Part shown: positions 31,370 to 43,375 of the stretch, piece after piece
Layout: each line of letters opens with the position of its first letter
Position numbering within the stretch: position 1 is the first letter of the stretch
Assembly: GCF_005239225.2 (NCBI RefSeq)
Contig: NC_133299.1
Span: 9,242,967 to 9,306,966 of the forward strand
DNA from: Populus alba
Taxonomy: Eukaryota > Streptophyta > Magnoliopsida > Malpighiales > Salicaceae
Direction of reading: 5' to 3'
DNA: 64,000 nucleotides
The notes under the pieces: model-generated
Told to the model about the DNA's origin: nothing
The model's input: the letters and a program-made list of their open reading frames with translations, nothing else
Database searches by the model: none
Translations under genes and position numbers: made by a program

Positions 31370-31800
31370 TTGTCACACATGGGCGCTCGACGTCGGGGGG
31401 TCAGAGGAGTTGCCATCTAATTGTTTGCTTTAGGGTCATTAAGAAACCCAAGTTTATTGGTTTTATTAGAGATTCAAGGGCAAAAGACTAGTTGTGGCTA
31501 GAAAAAGTATATTAGCATCCCTTGCACACCCTATCTAAGGTAAACTGTATTGGTTGGTTTTGTCATACTCTCCTGAGAGAGCACGACGTTGCGACGACCC
31601 TTCCCGGATCGGAGAATCAGGTCGGGATCTTTGTTTTGTGAAAAAGGGAGTCGTCATCTAGTATTATGGTTACTAGGAACCCTAATTGGTCTTTAGAGAT
31701 TCCAAGGCAAGAAACTGATTGCGTAAAGGGAAGGTTTTAGCATCCTAGGACGCCTTACCTAAGGTAAGCTGCTTGGTATTTGATTTGCCTTATAATTTAC
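31370..31800 (+). repeat. two tandem copies of the dispersed LTR-type core
   Basis: Cores at about 31418-31560 ('gagttgccatctaattgttt...') and 31645-31790 ('gagtcgtcatctagtattatggt...taaggtaagctgc'). Each starts after a TGTCA-type sequence (31371 and about 31560), which may mark LTR 5' ends. No coding. Confidence 0.6.
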
Positions 31801-31932
31801 TATAATATTGGTGTTCTCTAATCCCATTAGTTTTCCTAGGATAAGTTTGCTACGATGAACAAAACTTGGGCTCAAAGTCTAAAAAGAAAGAACCCTTGGC
31901 CAATATGGATCATACCTTTAGATATGTCTATA

Positions 31933-32790
31933 GAGTGCCAAAGAGAACCAATGCAAATCTTAAAATATGTATTTGATTCAAACTAAACTTACAACCTGTG
32001 AATTAAAAAACACCTAGGATAGAAATCCAAGGAGATTCAGTATGCTTAAAAGCTCACTTTTCCCCTAATATTCCAAGTATTCTTGACTTGTAAATCACAA
32101 GGAGAAAGAGAAAAACTAATTTTGAAATCTAAGGGAATTCAGAGCGCTTTAAAAAGTCTATTTTTGTCTTAGTACTTCATACTTTCACGGCTCATAAACC
32201 GTGAAATCAAAATTTAAAACGTCTCCAATCATAATCGAGGCTTTTGTAAAGGAAGCGCAATTAAATTGTTCTAAATAACATTTTGGCATAAATCTACCCT
32301 TATGTTAAAAATGAACAACTTTATTATTCTTAACGATGTTTTGGACATTTATCTTATATAGGTTTCTTTACTTTTATATTATCAAGGGGTAATGGCATAT
32401 TATTCCTACAAAAATATATTTTAGATATTAACCACTTGGGGTTTCTTTATCCAAATATTAATAGTGAATAATTAGAAATTATTCTCAATAATATTTTAGA
32501 TATTAGCCCTTTAGGATTTTCTTTAAGAATCAATTGCCCAAAAAAGATTTTTATATTTTTGAAATATTGGCCAAACCCTTTGGAATTTACAAACATGTTG
32601 TAAAATCCAATATGCAAGAAAATAATTTTTGTGTTTAAGAAACTCATGCACACATTTTTTAAATTTCAAATATTTATTTTTTTTAAAAAGAGGAATGTTC
32701 AAAATATTGTTTTTAGTGTATTGGCCGTATGCAACACGCAAAAACATTTTTATATTTGGAGAAAACACAAGCATCACAATTAAACGCAAA
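31933..32790 (+). repeat. LTR-derived segment, direct repeat of 41153-41955
   Basis: Shares long near-identical stretches with 41153-41955, for example 'aagagaaccaatgca', 'cacggctc(a/g)taaaccgtg' and 'caattgcccaaaaaaga'. Reading frames on the minus strand (32447-32789) are AT-rich artefacts. Confidence 0.75.
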
Positions 32791-33584
32791 CATCACAAAT
32801 AAAGGTAGCAAGCCATCATATATATTATAACATTTACAAGAAGTTTAAAACAACTCATAAAAAAAAAAAAAACCTTTCAAAACCAACTCAACTTAAAATT
32901 CTATAATCGGAAAAGAAACTAATATGTATGCATAAAGGAGCCAAAGTTTTGAAACCAAAGTTTGAACTCAAAATTCTAATGCAATGTTTGTAACTCATGA
33001 CCTATCCTTTTTAACCAATCTAGAAAAACTGCCATACTAGTTTCATACAAAAGGAAAGAACTTGAAGAGCATGCTTTTATAACATATATATCACGGACCA
33101 AAACCAAAACAACATGGCCAGTTATTTCATCTTGAAAGAGCGGAAAGGAAAACATGACCCTCTGAACCTTCCTGAAGATTACTTCAAATGCAAAGGCACT
33201 TCCCTCGTATTTCACTTTCTCCTCTAAGAAAAGCTCCATTTAGGAGCAAAGCTACCCCATACAAGATTACAAGATAGGGAAAGCACCGGAACAAGGGAGT
33301 GAACTGATAATGAAGACCTATGAGACCCATTATTGCTCAAGAATTAGAGAAAAAAAAGAAACTACAAACTCTAACATAAACACCCATCTAAGCTCAAAGC
33401 CACGGAAGGAACAGTGGACAAGCATTCATTGTAATGTCAAAAATAGAAACCGAATGTGCAAAGCAAAGGACAAAACAAGTTTTTAAAACATCGAAACAAA
33501 AGACTTAAATGCAACAAGGAAGGGGAAAGTTGAGACCTATACCTGCATATCTCACTTGTCTTGACTACAAAAGATGAAGTATAG
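32791..33584. other. non-coding LTR-nest DNA
   Basis: No supported gene. The 87-residue minus frame at 32976-33239 has no recognisable motif and no codon-level support. It is flanked by LTR-derived repeats on both sides. Confidence 0.4.
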
Positions 33585-33960
33585 ATAGATGGAAAAAAGC
33601 CTTTGCCTTTCCACCTCTGAAAATCAAAGAAAGCCATCCTTTTTTTTTTGCTGTTAGGATTTTTTAAATTAAAACCCTTAGATTTTGTGAACTCCTGTTT
33701 GGCAATGTTCGATGGATTGGAGATTAACAAACTTGTTTATATAGCCAAGTCAAAAACCCGGAGACTACTCTGGTGCCCTCTTTATTGAATAGAGGAAGAA
33801 TATCTATTTTTTTTTCTCTTTTTTGTCCCTTTTTCTAAGGTAAACAGAGGAGGCTTACATATAACTTATATATAGCTGTATTTAGGAAAGGACTCATTAC
33901 ACTAGTTTAGAATATAATCTTGAATGATTTACAATCAAATAAAGCAAATTAGGAAACTAA
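33585..33960 (+). repeat. LTR segment, first of a duplicated pair
   Basis: 'aagcctttgcctttccacctctg ... aaacagaggaggcttacatata ... tttacaatcaaataaagcaaattaggaaacta' is repeated at 34495-34800. It contains TATA-like 'acttatatatagctg'. Confidence 0.65.
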
Positions 33961-33964
33961 TAGT

Positions 33965-34330
33965 GAACAATGATGAATTCCCCAAAAATAAGATTTTTAT
34001 ATTTTTGGAATATTGGCCAATACCCTTTCAAATTTACAAACATGTTGTAAATCCAAAATGTAAGGAAATAATTTGTGTTTAAGAAATTCAATACTTAAAC
34101 ATATTTTGAAACTTTAAATATTTATTTTTCAAAAAAAAGAAGAAATGTTCAAATATATTTTTAGGATATTGGTCGTATGCATGAAAACAAAGCATTTTTT
34201 TTTGGGCTAGGTCCAGCTTGGCCTATGTGACTGGGCTGGACCCAGCAGGTCTAATCGAGTCACTAGCCCAAGCCAGTGAATTGGTTGGGCAAAACAACCA
34301 GGTGTGCGTTAAATGTACACGAACGCTCTC
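33965..34330 (+). repeat. partial copy of the 32520-32750 segment plus GC-rich LTR block
   Basis: 33985-34170 resembles 32540-32720 ('gatttttatatttttggaatattggccaa...caaacatgttgtaaa'). A GC-rich 'gggctggacccagcaggtc' block (34200-34310) resembles 63690-63775, so both look like LTR parts of one family. Confidence 0.6.
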
Positions 34331-34494
34331 TACTAGAAGAGGCTAATTATAAATGAAGATGCACAACACTTATGTAATTAAAATGCAAAGTGAAAGGAAT
34401 GTATGAAACTTACTTTGTAACTGAGATGGATGAACATGATGACGGTGAAACTTTTGCACATGATTGGTGGTAACGGGTTCTAGAGACAACGGAG

Positions 34495-34800
34495 ATGATG
34501 GACAAAGCTTCTGCCTTCTCCCCTCTGGTAACCAAAGAAAGACTCCTTCTTTTTCCTTTCTCCTCTCTTAGTTTCAATCTCCTTTGTCTCTCCCGTTTCT
34601 CTCACTCTCTCTCTCTGTTTACTTGTTTCCTTTCCCTCTCTCTTTCTTTCTCTCTTTTTTCTTTTCCCCCTTTTAGGTCAACAGAGAAGGCATATATATA
34701 GCCTATACATAACTCTATTTAGGAAAGACTCATTACATTAATCTAGGATATAATCTTGGTTGATTTACAATCACATAAAGCAAATTAGGAAACTAAAATA
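34495..34800 (+). repeat. LTR segment, second of the duplicated pair
   Basis: Second copy of 33585-33960, abutting the Tat-type integrase remnant at its right. The pyrimidine-rich frame at 34495-34701 is not a gene. Confidence 0.65.
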
Positions 34801-35599
34801 TTTTGTGATTCCTATTCCGTGATTCCAACTTTGTTGAGATGTTTTGATGACATAGAGGCAAAAAGTCGTGAAGAAATTTATGGAAAGAGATTTGATCTGT
34901 CAATATGGTCCACTGGAAAAGATTAATAATGCCTAGAACTTCAATAGCAAGATGATAATAAAACTTTGCACTAAATGAAAGATCAAGCATTCCAATTCCT
35001 CGCCATATAGGCCAAAGATGAATGGTGCGGTAGAAGCTGCTAATAAGAATGTTAAGAAGATTATTCAGAAGATGGTAGTCACCTATAAGGATTGGTATAA
35101 GATGTTGCCATCTGCTCTTCATGTATACCACACTGCAGTCCGAACTTCAACAGAAGCCACCCCGTACACTTTGGTATATGGAATGGAGAAAGTAATGTCT
35201 TTAGAAGTGGAAATCCCTTCATTAAGAGTATTGGTAGACTCTGAGTTGGAAGAGGTGGAATGTGTAAAAGTTAGATATGAATAGTTGAATATGGTTAGTG
35301 AAAAGAGGATAGTTGCAATCTATCATCATCAACTATACCAAATAAGGATGACCAAATCATATGATAAGAAGGTCCAACCTCGAGGATTCCACGAAGGAGA
35401 TCTTGTACTTTAGAAAATATTGCCTTTAACAGGAGAAGATTAGAGTAAATGGGTGCTAAACAATAAGGTCTCTTACATGGTAAAGAAAGCATTCTCGGGA
35501 GGAGCTTTATTGTTATCTAGAATGGATGGAGAATATCTAGTTAGACTTGTGAATTCTGACTTTATAAAAAAATACTATGCTTCCCAATCAATAAAATAA
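34801..35599 (+). pseudogene. Tat-type Ty3/gypsy integrase remnant
   Basis: Degenerate integrase core is visible from about 34855 (KKFMERDLICQYG). It is followed by 'HSNSSPYRPKMNGAVEAANK' at 34988 onward, then 'LPSALHVYHTAVRTSTEATP', and a C-terminal part 'EKRIVAIYHHQLYQIRM...FHEGDLVL' and 'AFSGGALLLSRMDGE' ending in SIK and TAA (35597-35599). Stops occur at 35282-35284 and in the tail. These motifs are those of the Tat/Retand lineage. The rest of pol is missing on the left, where an LTR piece abuts. Confidence 0.8.
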
Positions 35600-36300
35600 A
35601 GTTTGGCCATGAATTCTCTCTATAAAGAACCTTTTCTTCATAAAAGCGCATGATTTCATAGCAGTCAAAATATTTTACTTAAAAATAACTATTTTTACGC
35701 ATAACAAAGGAGATGACTCCATCAATTCTCAAATTGGAGGGATCCAAACCAAATTTAAACCTGATAGGTATTGCACACCAACTGGGAGCAAAAGGTGCAC
35801 GTAAGGGTCTATAGTGAACCATTAACCAAAGGGGTATCATCATACAACTTCTGAAACACCTTTTATGAGATTTGTTTAAAACAAAATATGATGACTGCAT
35901 TGAAAGTTTTAGTTTTCATAAACAAAACCAAAATGTTTGAGTTTTCCTCTTAAAAATAATTTCTCAAAAATGATAAAGGTAATTAAAACATCGGCAAAAG
36001 TATAATACAAAGCAACATTCAATAGAGCAAGAAAAGGTCCCATAAGAAACTAGAAATCTTTCACCAAGTATAAAAAGGATAGTAAATATAGCGCGGGGAA
36101 CATATTCTAGTTCAAGAGAATAGGTCATGCAAACAAATGGAAACAAAAGCTTGAAGAAGTCCACAACAGAAAGTGGGATCTATGTTTCCAAAATAGGTAA
36201 CAAAAAAACATGCATGCTATATTGTCATAACACTAACCTGGCAAGAAAAGGTGTGACAAAAGCCAAAATAGTTCAAAGTTTTTGGGAAACCGCTGAGGTA
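35600..36300. other. 3' non-coding region of the Tat-type remnant
   Basis: No coding support; small frames on both strands are unrelated. Tat elements have a long 3' untranslated region before the polypurine tract, which fits this position. Confidence 0.45.
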
Positions 36301-36304
36301 CAAA

Positions 36305-36430
36305 ATCTCAGGTCAATGGAACTACGGAAAAGGATAGGAATTGTGAACCAGCACTACTTCATTTCCTCAAGGTCAAAGGAATTATGGAAAAGGATAGGAA
36401 TTGTGAACTAGCATTGTTCCATTTCCTCGA
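36305..36430. repeat. 60-bp tandem duplication
   Basis: Two copies of 'ggtcaa(t/a)ggaa(c/t)ta(c/t)ggaaaaggatagg...ccatttcctc', starting at about 36311 and 36371. Confidence 0.75.
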
Positions 36431-36455
36431 GGTAAGATGTTTTCTTTTGAAGTTT

Positions 36456-36830
36456 AAGATAGGCAAGCCACCTAATATTGAGACCATTTCTTAGAAAAGT
36501 GCAGAGTTTTCTAAGAATTTTAAGATGGGCAGGCCACCCGATATTGAGATCGTTTCTTAGAAAAGCATGGAGTTTTCTAAGAATTTTAAGATGGGCAAGC
36601 CACCTGATATTGAGATCATTTCTTAGAAAAGCATGGAGTTTTCTAAGAATTTTAAGATAGGGCAGGCCACCAGATATTGAGACCATTGTTTTTTTAGAAA
36701 AAACGTGGAGTTTTTCTAAAAAAATCTTAAGATGGGTAGGTCACCCGATATTGAGATCATTTCTTAGAAAAGTGTGGAGTTCTAATAAACTTAAGATGGG
36801 TAGGTCATCCATCATAATGAGACCACACAC
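36456..36830. repeat. 66-bp tandem repeat array, about six units
   Basis: The phrase AAGAT(G/A)GGCAGGCCACC starts at 36456, 36522, 36588, 36654, 36729 and 36793 (periods 66, 66, 66, 75, 64). Each unit has 'gatattgaga' and 'tttcttagaaaag'. 3'-UTR tandem repeats of this kind are known in Tat/Ogre elements. Reading frames on both strands across the array are artefacts. Confidence 0.9.
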
Positions 36831-37019
36831 ACATTTTTGTATTGGTTTTAGTTAAAGGAGATAGCCAAATGAGATTTAAGGTTAACCCAACCACACACAG
36901 AATTTAGCTTTGGTTAAAGAGAATTGCTAGATGAGATTTCAGGTTGACCAAGCTATACACCGACTTTGCTTCGGATTAAAGGAGATCATCATATGGGATC
37001 TTAGGTTAACCCAATCAAA

Positions 37020-37175
37020 AGGGCAGGTTGCCCATGAAAATAGACTAGCATGAGTGTGTAGGTAGGTCGCCCCTGAAAATAGACCATGTTAAGAATGTGT
37101 GGGCAGGTCGCCCGTGAAAATAGACCAATTTTCTTTAAAAAAAGGCAAGTCACCCTTGATAACAAGACCATTTTC
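37020..37175. repeat. second tandem block 'ggcaggt(c/t)gcccatgaaaatagac'
   Basis: Three to four degenerate units of about 45-50 bp ('gggcaggttgcccatgaaaa', 'gtaggtcgcccctgaaaata', 'ggcaggtcgcccgtgaaaat', 'ggcaagtcacccttgataac'). The 'gggcagg...cacccg' words echo those in the 66-bp array. Confidence 0.7.
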
Positions 37176-37290
37176 TTTTAAAAAGTGAAATCCTTGGATG
37201 AGTGGATTACTCAGCAAGAAAGGAAGACTTTTTTTTTCTTTACAAGCTTACTATGCAAAACATTAAGAAGTTTTGCTTCGTAAGCATTGT

Positions 37291-37918
37291 AAAGAGGGGG
37301 ATTTTATTGCTACTCAATTTTTAACCCATGTTTTGATAAATTTAAAAAAAATAAAAAATTAAGGGTTTACATGTGGCGATAATATAGAGTATTAGGGCTA
37401 ACATTAAGGAAGCAATATGTCAAGGAGATAATTACTGATCATAAATAATTACTGTAATATAAAATAACATATATATAAGATTTGTTCGTGCTGGTTATAG
37501 AAGACAATCTTCGTAATAATTATTGCAATATTTCCTTAAATAGTACGAGTAGAGATTTTCTATATAAGTGAACCTCCAGTTATATGCACGGGGGGAGGGG
37601 GAATTGACAAAGGGGGACAATTTAAAGATAAAAAAAATTAAGGGCAAACAAAAAAAACGTAACCCTATTTTCTTTAAAAGAAAAGGTTCACAGCGGTTGC
37701 CCCCCTTGGACCTTCGCCAAAAACAAGTAAACAAACCAGTCCCTCTCTCTTTTGATTTTTCTTCTTCTTGAGTCGCCGGACACAAGCTCCCTCTCAGACC
37801 AGAACTCCCTCTCTTAGCCTTCTGAACTAGAGACCTACCCCTATCATCTTCCTCGAAACAAGTTCCCTAGATCTTCTCCCTTACCCGAGCTGCTGCCCCC
37901 TTCTTTTGGCAAAGAAAC
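37291..37918 (+). other. polypurine tract and probable 3' LTR start of the Tat-type remnant
   Basis: 'aaagaggggga' at 37291-37301 is a good polypurine tract, and a TG at 37308 ('tgctactcaatttttaaccc') could start the 3' LTR. The LTR would be interrupted at 37919 by the solo LTR. Frames at 37495-37785 are not supported. The LTR's other end was not found. Confidence 0.45.
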
Positions 37919-39596
37919 TGATTAGTACTTAAAAGTATTAATAACTCCTTAACTAGAGCATGTTTTATAATAACAAATCTGATAATATAAGATACCTTTA
38001 ATTTATGGTAAATGCTCATTTTAAATGCAGGTATATCTCATAATTCAAAGGATTGATTATTGTGATTAACTATTGTAAGTGAAAGGACAAAGAAAAGGCT
38101 AAACTTAGGAAGAAGATGCCGATTCAATTCAAATTCGAACACTGTTCAGTCATTGGGTCATATCTAGAGCTATAGATCTTGGATTTCAGTTTGGTTTATA
38201 TGGATGGAAAGATAAGAAATAGGCCTACAACTTTCATGCATAGGGAAGGAGCCAAATCTGCCGATTTCAAATTCAAAGTTTGGCCACAAAAGAGAATTCA
38301 GAATCGGTCTTGCAATCCAACCCAAACACTGCTCAGCATTTTACCCATATATGGAGTTCTAGAAGGCCAAATGACGTGAAATTTGGTGGGTGGAAGGAAA
38401 AGAAAATTTCCAACAACTTTCATGTAGAAGCCATGCTCACATTCTAATGGTAGCAATGACATTTCATCTAGACAAGAGCTTGAGGGCTACCCACCACATC
38501 CACCAGCAGCACTACTCAGTATTTTAGACATATCTCAAGTTGTAGTGATCCAAATACTCTAACATTTGGTGGATGGAAGGAAAAGACAATTTCCAACAAC
38601 TTTCATGAAGAACACTTTACCAAATTCTGATTGCTTCAATGTCATTTCATCCAACCAAAATGCTTGAGTGCTATTGTCCACCTAGTCCACTAAATCAATA
38701 GTTGACCACTACATCAATAATCAATTACCAAATGAATAGTTTTGGATTTTAGCTTATAAAATAAGGCATTTGCCTTTCATTTAGGTATCTTGTTTTTCAA
38801 ATGAAGATCATGTTCTTGCTCTCTCTCTTCATATTTTTGTAATGCTTAAGTTTTGCTTTCATTAATCTCTTGTTCATGCTTTTCATTTCCTTTACTATAC
38901 TTAGTTAACTTATATCATGTTTATGTTCTTATATTGTTTATTGATGTTTTTCTTCTTCATAATGTCTAACTAAATTAATTATGTCAAGGTGAAAAGGTTT
39001 CACTAATGGTGTTAGGATAAGTATAAAATAAACTCAATATGGACTTTAATACTTATATCCTTAACAACTTGGCATTAACATGTCTTATCATTTTTATTTT
39101 ATCAATTCTTAATACCTTGCTTGTTAAATGGTTAATCTAGATTTGTGTTGTATAACACTTGGTACATTAAATACTTGATCCTTCATAGTCTTCGACCGAC
39201 GTCGTTGTTATGAGAGGAACTTGATTTGTTGTCAACATAAGTTAGCATCATGAATACTTGATAAAATTTATAAGTATGGTGTTACATAAATAAGATAATT
39301 AATATGATCATGTTGATAATTTATAAAGAGTTTATACGTTACTTATCTCTAATACTAGTAATGGATCCTCTAACCTTGACATTTGTTTTTATCATTGTTT
39401 AATCTTCACATTGATCTTACATCTCAAAGTCCTCTTTAACTCATCACCACCACCACCACCATCATCATTGTTGTTGTTGTTGTTGTTGTTGTTTATATAG
39501 TTCACCTTCCTGTGGTTCGACCCCGGTCTTGCCGGATTATTTATTACTTGTACACTCCTGCACTTGGGATAAGACATCAGCTCTTTGATCCTATCA
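37919..39596 (+). mobile_element. solo LTR related to the Athila-type element
   Basis: Starts TGATTAGTACTT, ends TTTGATCCTATCA, flanked by the 5-bp duplication GAAAC (37914-37918 and 39597-39601). Alignable with the 18908 and 29243 LTRs over most of its length ('gtcaaggtgaaaaggttt', 'ctcaaagtcctc', 'cacttgggataagacatcag') but clearly older and shorter (1,678 bp). It has a CAC/GTT microsatellite at 39443-39492. It arose by recombination between two LTRs of a related insertion. Confidence 0.9.
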
Positions 39597-39601
39597 GAAA
39601 C

Positions 39602-40260
39602 CATTCCATCTCTCGGCCAACCCCCCCTCTCTTTTGGCCAAAATATATACGAAGAAACAAAAAAAAAGTGAAAAAACCAAAGAGAATGAAAAAAAAAAGT
39701 GAAAAAACCAAAGAGAATGAACACGAGAGCAAGACATGGACGAGCAGAAGGAAAGAACATAAACAGACGAAAACATAGAGAGACCAACCAACACGCCTTC
39801 GCCATCGCCTTCGTCCCTTCATTTGTGTCTCCATTTTCTTCTCCTCTAGTGGTGAAACTTTTTCTTCCATAGGCATGGTGAGCTCTGGTAAGCAATAACA
39901 GCACCTCCTCCTTTCAGACTAACAGCGGTCACACCAGTTAGACCAACGGTGCAACTTCTTCTTCGCCAGCACAACAATCTCTTCACTAGCTCTTCTTAAC
40001 AGCCCAATCGTCTTGCACCGGCTACAACTGTGGGGGGAAAGAGACATGGGCAGCAACCAGTCGTCTCCCACTTCACCTCCAGTTGTTGCCTCGCAGGTAA
40101 GTCTTTTTTCCTTGTCTTTACCAAATTAATTACCACTAAAGCATGCATATGCATGCAACTGTGGCAAAATCAGTTACTGGTTTGGGCCAATAACCGGGTT
40201 GGGTTTTGTTGTCTTTAATTGTGATTAATTGTGATGCTTGTGTTTGTTGCATACGGCCAA
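39602..40260 (-). other. LTR-like non-coding DNA
   Basis: Probably the continuation of the LTR interrupted by the solo LTR. On the minus strand it contains 'aagacttacctgcgaggca', which parallels 'aagcttacctggttgcagg' at 63889. It has a 31-bp direct duplication of 'gtgaaaaaaccaaagagaatgaa' (39668 and 39699). Several long frames here on both strands are low-complexity and not supported. Confidence 0.45.
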
Positions 40261-40261
40261 T

Positions 40262-41150
40262 ACCCTAACATGTTTTGAACGTTCTTTTTATATAAAAAAA
40301 AAATATTGGAAGTTTCGAAAATGTGTTTTTACATGGATTTTTTAAACCAAAAATTATTTTCTTGCATTTATGCATTTTACAACATATTTGTGAAACTCCA
40401 AAGGGTATTGACCAATATTCTAAAAAATAAAAAAATCTTATTTTAGGGGGAATTCATCTATTATTCACCGTTAATGTTTGGATAAAGAAATCCCAAAGGG
40501 ATAAATATCCAAAATATTATTGGGAATAACTTATTATTATTCATTGCTAATATTTGGATAAAGAAACCCTAAGTGGTAAATATCCAAAATAAGTTTCTAC
40601 GAATAATAAGTCATCACACATACTTAAAAGAAGCCTTGATTATAATCAAGGACATTTCAATTTTTTTACTCCATAGTTTACGAGCCGTGAGAGTATGAAA
40701 CACTAAGGCAAAAATAGGTTTTTAAAACGCCATGAATTTCCTTAGATTTCTAAATTTTTGTCCATCTTCCTTGTGATTTACGAGTCGCAAACTCTTGAAA
40801 TACCAAAGGAAAAATGAGCTTTTAAAGCACATGGAATCTCCTTGGATTTCTATCTTAATAAATTTAGTTTGAATCAAACCTATAAAAACTGATGGGATTA
40901 GAAAACACCAACACCATAGCAATTATAAGGCAAACCAAACACCAAGCAGCTTACCTTAGGTATGGCGTATTAGGGGTGCTAATACCTTTCCTTTACGCAA
41001 ACAGTCACCTGCCTTAGAATCTCTGAAAGATCAGTTAGAGTTCCTAGTGACCAAAATACTAGGTGACGACTCCTTTATCCACAAAAACAAAAAAACCTGA
41101 AATCAATAGAAGGTCATCGCGACACTGGGCTCTGCCGCGAGGGTGCGACA
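40262..41150 (-). repeat. LTR-derived segment in inverse orientation, with core repeat
   Basis: Reverse-complement relative of 31560-32790. It ends at 41141-41150, 'gggtgcgaca', which inverted is TGTCGCACCC, a likely LTR start. The core repeat is at 40930-41090. It is followed at once by a direct-orientation copy (41153-41955), so the two form a large imperfect inverted repeat. Confidence 0.7.
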
Positions 41151-41152
41151 TA

Positions 41153-41960
41153 GTCCAAAGAGAACCAATGCACATCTTGAAATTTGTATTTGATTCAAAC
41201 TAAACTTACAACCTGCGAATAAAAAGACACCAAGGATAGAAATCCAAGGAGATTCAGTATGCTTAAAAGCTCACTTTTCCCTTAATATTCCAAGTATTCT
41301 CGACTTGTAAATCACAAGGAGAAAGAGAAAAAAACTAATTTCAAAATCTAATGGAATTCAGAGCGCTTTAAAAAGCCTATTTTTGCCTTAGTACTTCGTA
41401 CTTTCACGGCTCGTAAACCGTGGAATCAAAATTTAAAACGTCCCTAATTGTAATTGAGGTTTCTTTCAAGGATGTGCAATTAAATTGTTCTACATAACAT
41501 TTGGCTTAAATCTACCCTTATGTTAAAAATAAACAAGTTGTTTTACACTTAATGATATTTTAGACATTTACCTTTTATAGGTTTCTTTTCTTTTATATTA
41601 TCAAGGGGGTAATGACCTCTTATTCCTATAAAAATATTTTTAGATATTAACCGCTTGGGGTTTTCTTATCCGAATATTAATAGTGAATAATAAAATATTA
41701 TTCCCAATAATATTTTGAATAGTGACCCTTTAGGATTTTCTTTAAGAATCAATTGCCCAAAAAAAGATTTTTATATTTTTAGAATATTGGCCAAAACCCT
41801 TTGGAATTTACAAACATGTTGTAAAATCCAATATGCAAGAAAATATTTTTTTGTGTTTAAGAAAACCATGATAAAACACATATTTGAAATTTCAAATATT
41901 TTTTTTTTAAAAAAAGGAATGCTCAAAATATTATATTTGTTGAAAACATAAGCATCACAA
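41153..41960 (+). repeat. LTR-derived segment, direct orientation
   Basis: Near-identical over long stretches to 31933-32790. The small frames at 41715-41974 are AT-rich artefacts. Confidence 0.75.
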
Positions 41961-43375
41961 TTAAACGCAAACAAATTTTATGGCATATTTGATTTAATCA
42001 TTGGCCAAATTCAAAGTTTAATCATACTTAAGAATTAATTTGAGTCCAATTAAAAGATTTCATTATGTGCAAGGACTTAATTATATTTTAAAATTGTCAA
42101 ATTAATTTTATTAAGAGCTTAATTGGTGAGAAATTAAGTATGAGAGCTTAATTTAGGTTTAATTGAGAAAATTGAAATTTTAGGAGACCAAATTTATTTT
42201 TTACCAAGTTAATTGATTAAAATGAGGGGCAAAATTACAAGAAAATCATAGTTTTGGAGTCAATTAAAGGCTAAATCGAAGAAATTCATAGATAAGGACC
42301 ATTTTGCACAAGACGTCAAACTATACGGACCTAATTGATTGAAATCAAGGGGGAAATTGAAGAAAATTAAAAGTTTAAAGGTCAATTAAGGGCTAAATTT
42401 AAGACCAAGGACCAAAATGAAAAGGAGCTAAAATTTAGGGCTGAAATTGAAGTTTGTCAGGGGCCAAATTGCATTAAATCAAAAGTTTAAAGTCAATTAG
42501 GAGTGAAATTAAAGAAAATTAAAAACCGAAGGACCACATTGAACTTTGGCCAAAATCCCTAATTTAAGGTTAAAATATTGCCACACAACACGCCATTTGT
42601 TACTATTCATTGTCTTCTTCTTTTGACTCAAAACAATTTACCTATATAACTACTTTTCAGGAGCATTTAATGCTTCATCACTCAACTAAACTATAGCATC
42701 ATAAAAATACTGAGCCAAACTACCCATTAAGTGTTCAAAGTAAGAAGATTTTTTTGTAAAATAAAACTTGTGCAATGTTTTGGGGTTAAATGCATATATT
42801 CTTACCTAGTTTTGAAACATAAATCCCACCTATTCTTTGGTTCCTACGAACTCCCTTTCCTGTGTTAGTTCGAACATATGTTTGAAATTATTGAGCTAGT
42901 ATCTATTTCATTTCATGTGCTGCCTTTGGTGAAGAAGTCCTTAATTTTTTTTTTTTCTTGTGGGACCTTTCTTGCTCTACTGACATTTATCAGGTGCAAA
43001 CTTTTAAAGCTATAAAAATGTTTTGTATATAGAATATGACACCAATAGCAATAATATATAAATTACGATGAAGACTGCATATGCTAAAATGTAAGGAAAA
43101 CATTCATAGAGTGAGAATAATTGACAACATGAAACATATATATAGATGTCACATAACAAACGAGGTCTGCAATATCCAGGGCCATAATTCCATAAAAAAC
43201 AGTACATATTTTTCCTTCAATCTTTATCAGGAAGATTTAAATCAAAAGGCGGATAAGGAAAAGAAACCAAAGAAAAAAGAAAGAAGAAGTTTCAATAGAT
43301 ATGGAGAAACCGGCAAACCACACAAGATACACACACACACACACTGACCATCCGGTGAAGCAGGAGAGATTCAAA
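41961..43375. other. LTR-type 'aattgaa' repeat region, then 3' flank of the receptor kinase
   Basis: 42000-42560 consists of degenerate short units around 'ggaccaaattgaa', 'aagtttaaaggtcaatta' and 'gggctaaa', typical of plant LTR interiors. No gene. From about 43080 the DNA is the 3' flank/UTR of the minus-strand receptor kinase; part of it (43160-43230) is duplicated at 62585-62640. Confidence 0.5.

Noticed and set aside
34793..35131. Minus-strand frame of 112 residues
   Set aside because: Antisense shadow of the Tat-type integrase remnant, which has recognisable motifs on the plus strand.
36408..36686. Repeated-unit proteins on both strands
   Set aside because: 66 bp is a multiple of three, so any frame through the tandem array stays open; not evidence of a gene.
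39392..39904. Minus-strand frame of 170 residues
   Set aside because: It crosses the end of a solo LTR and its microsatellite, so it cannot be a conserved gene.
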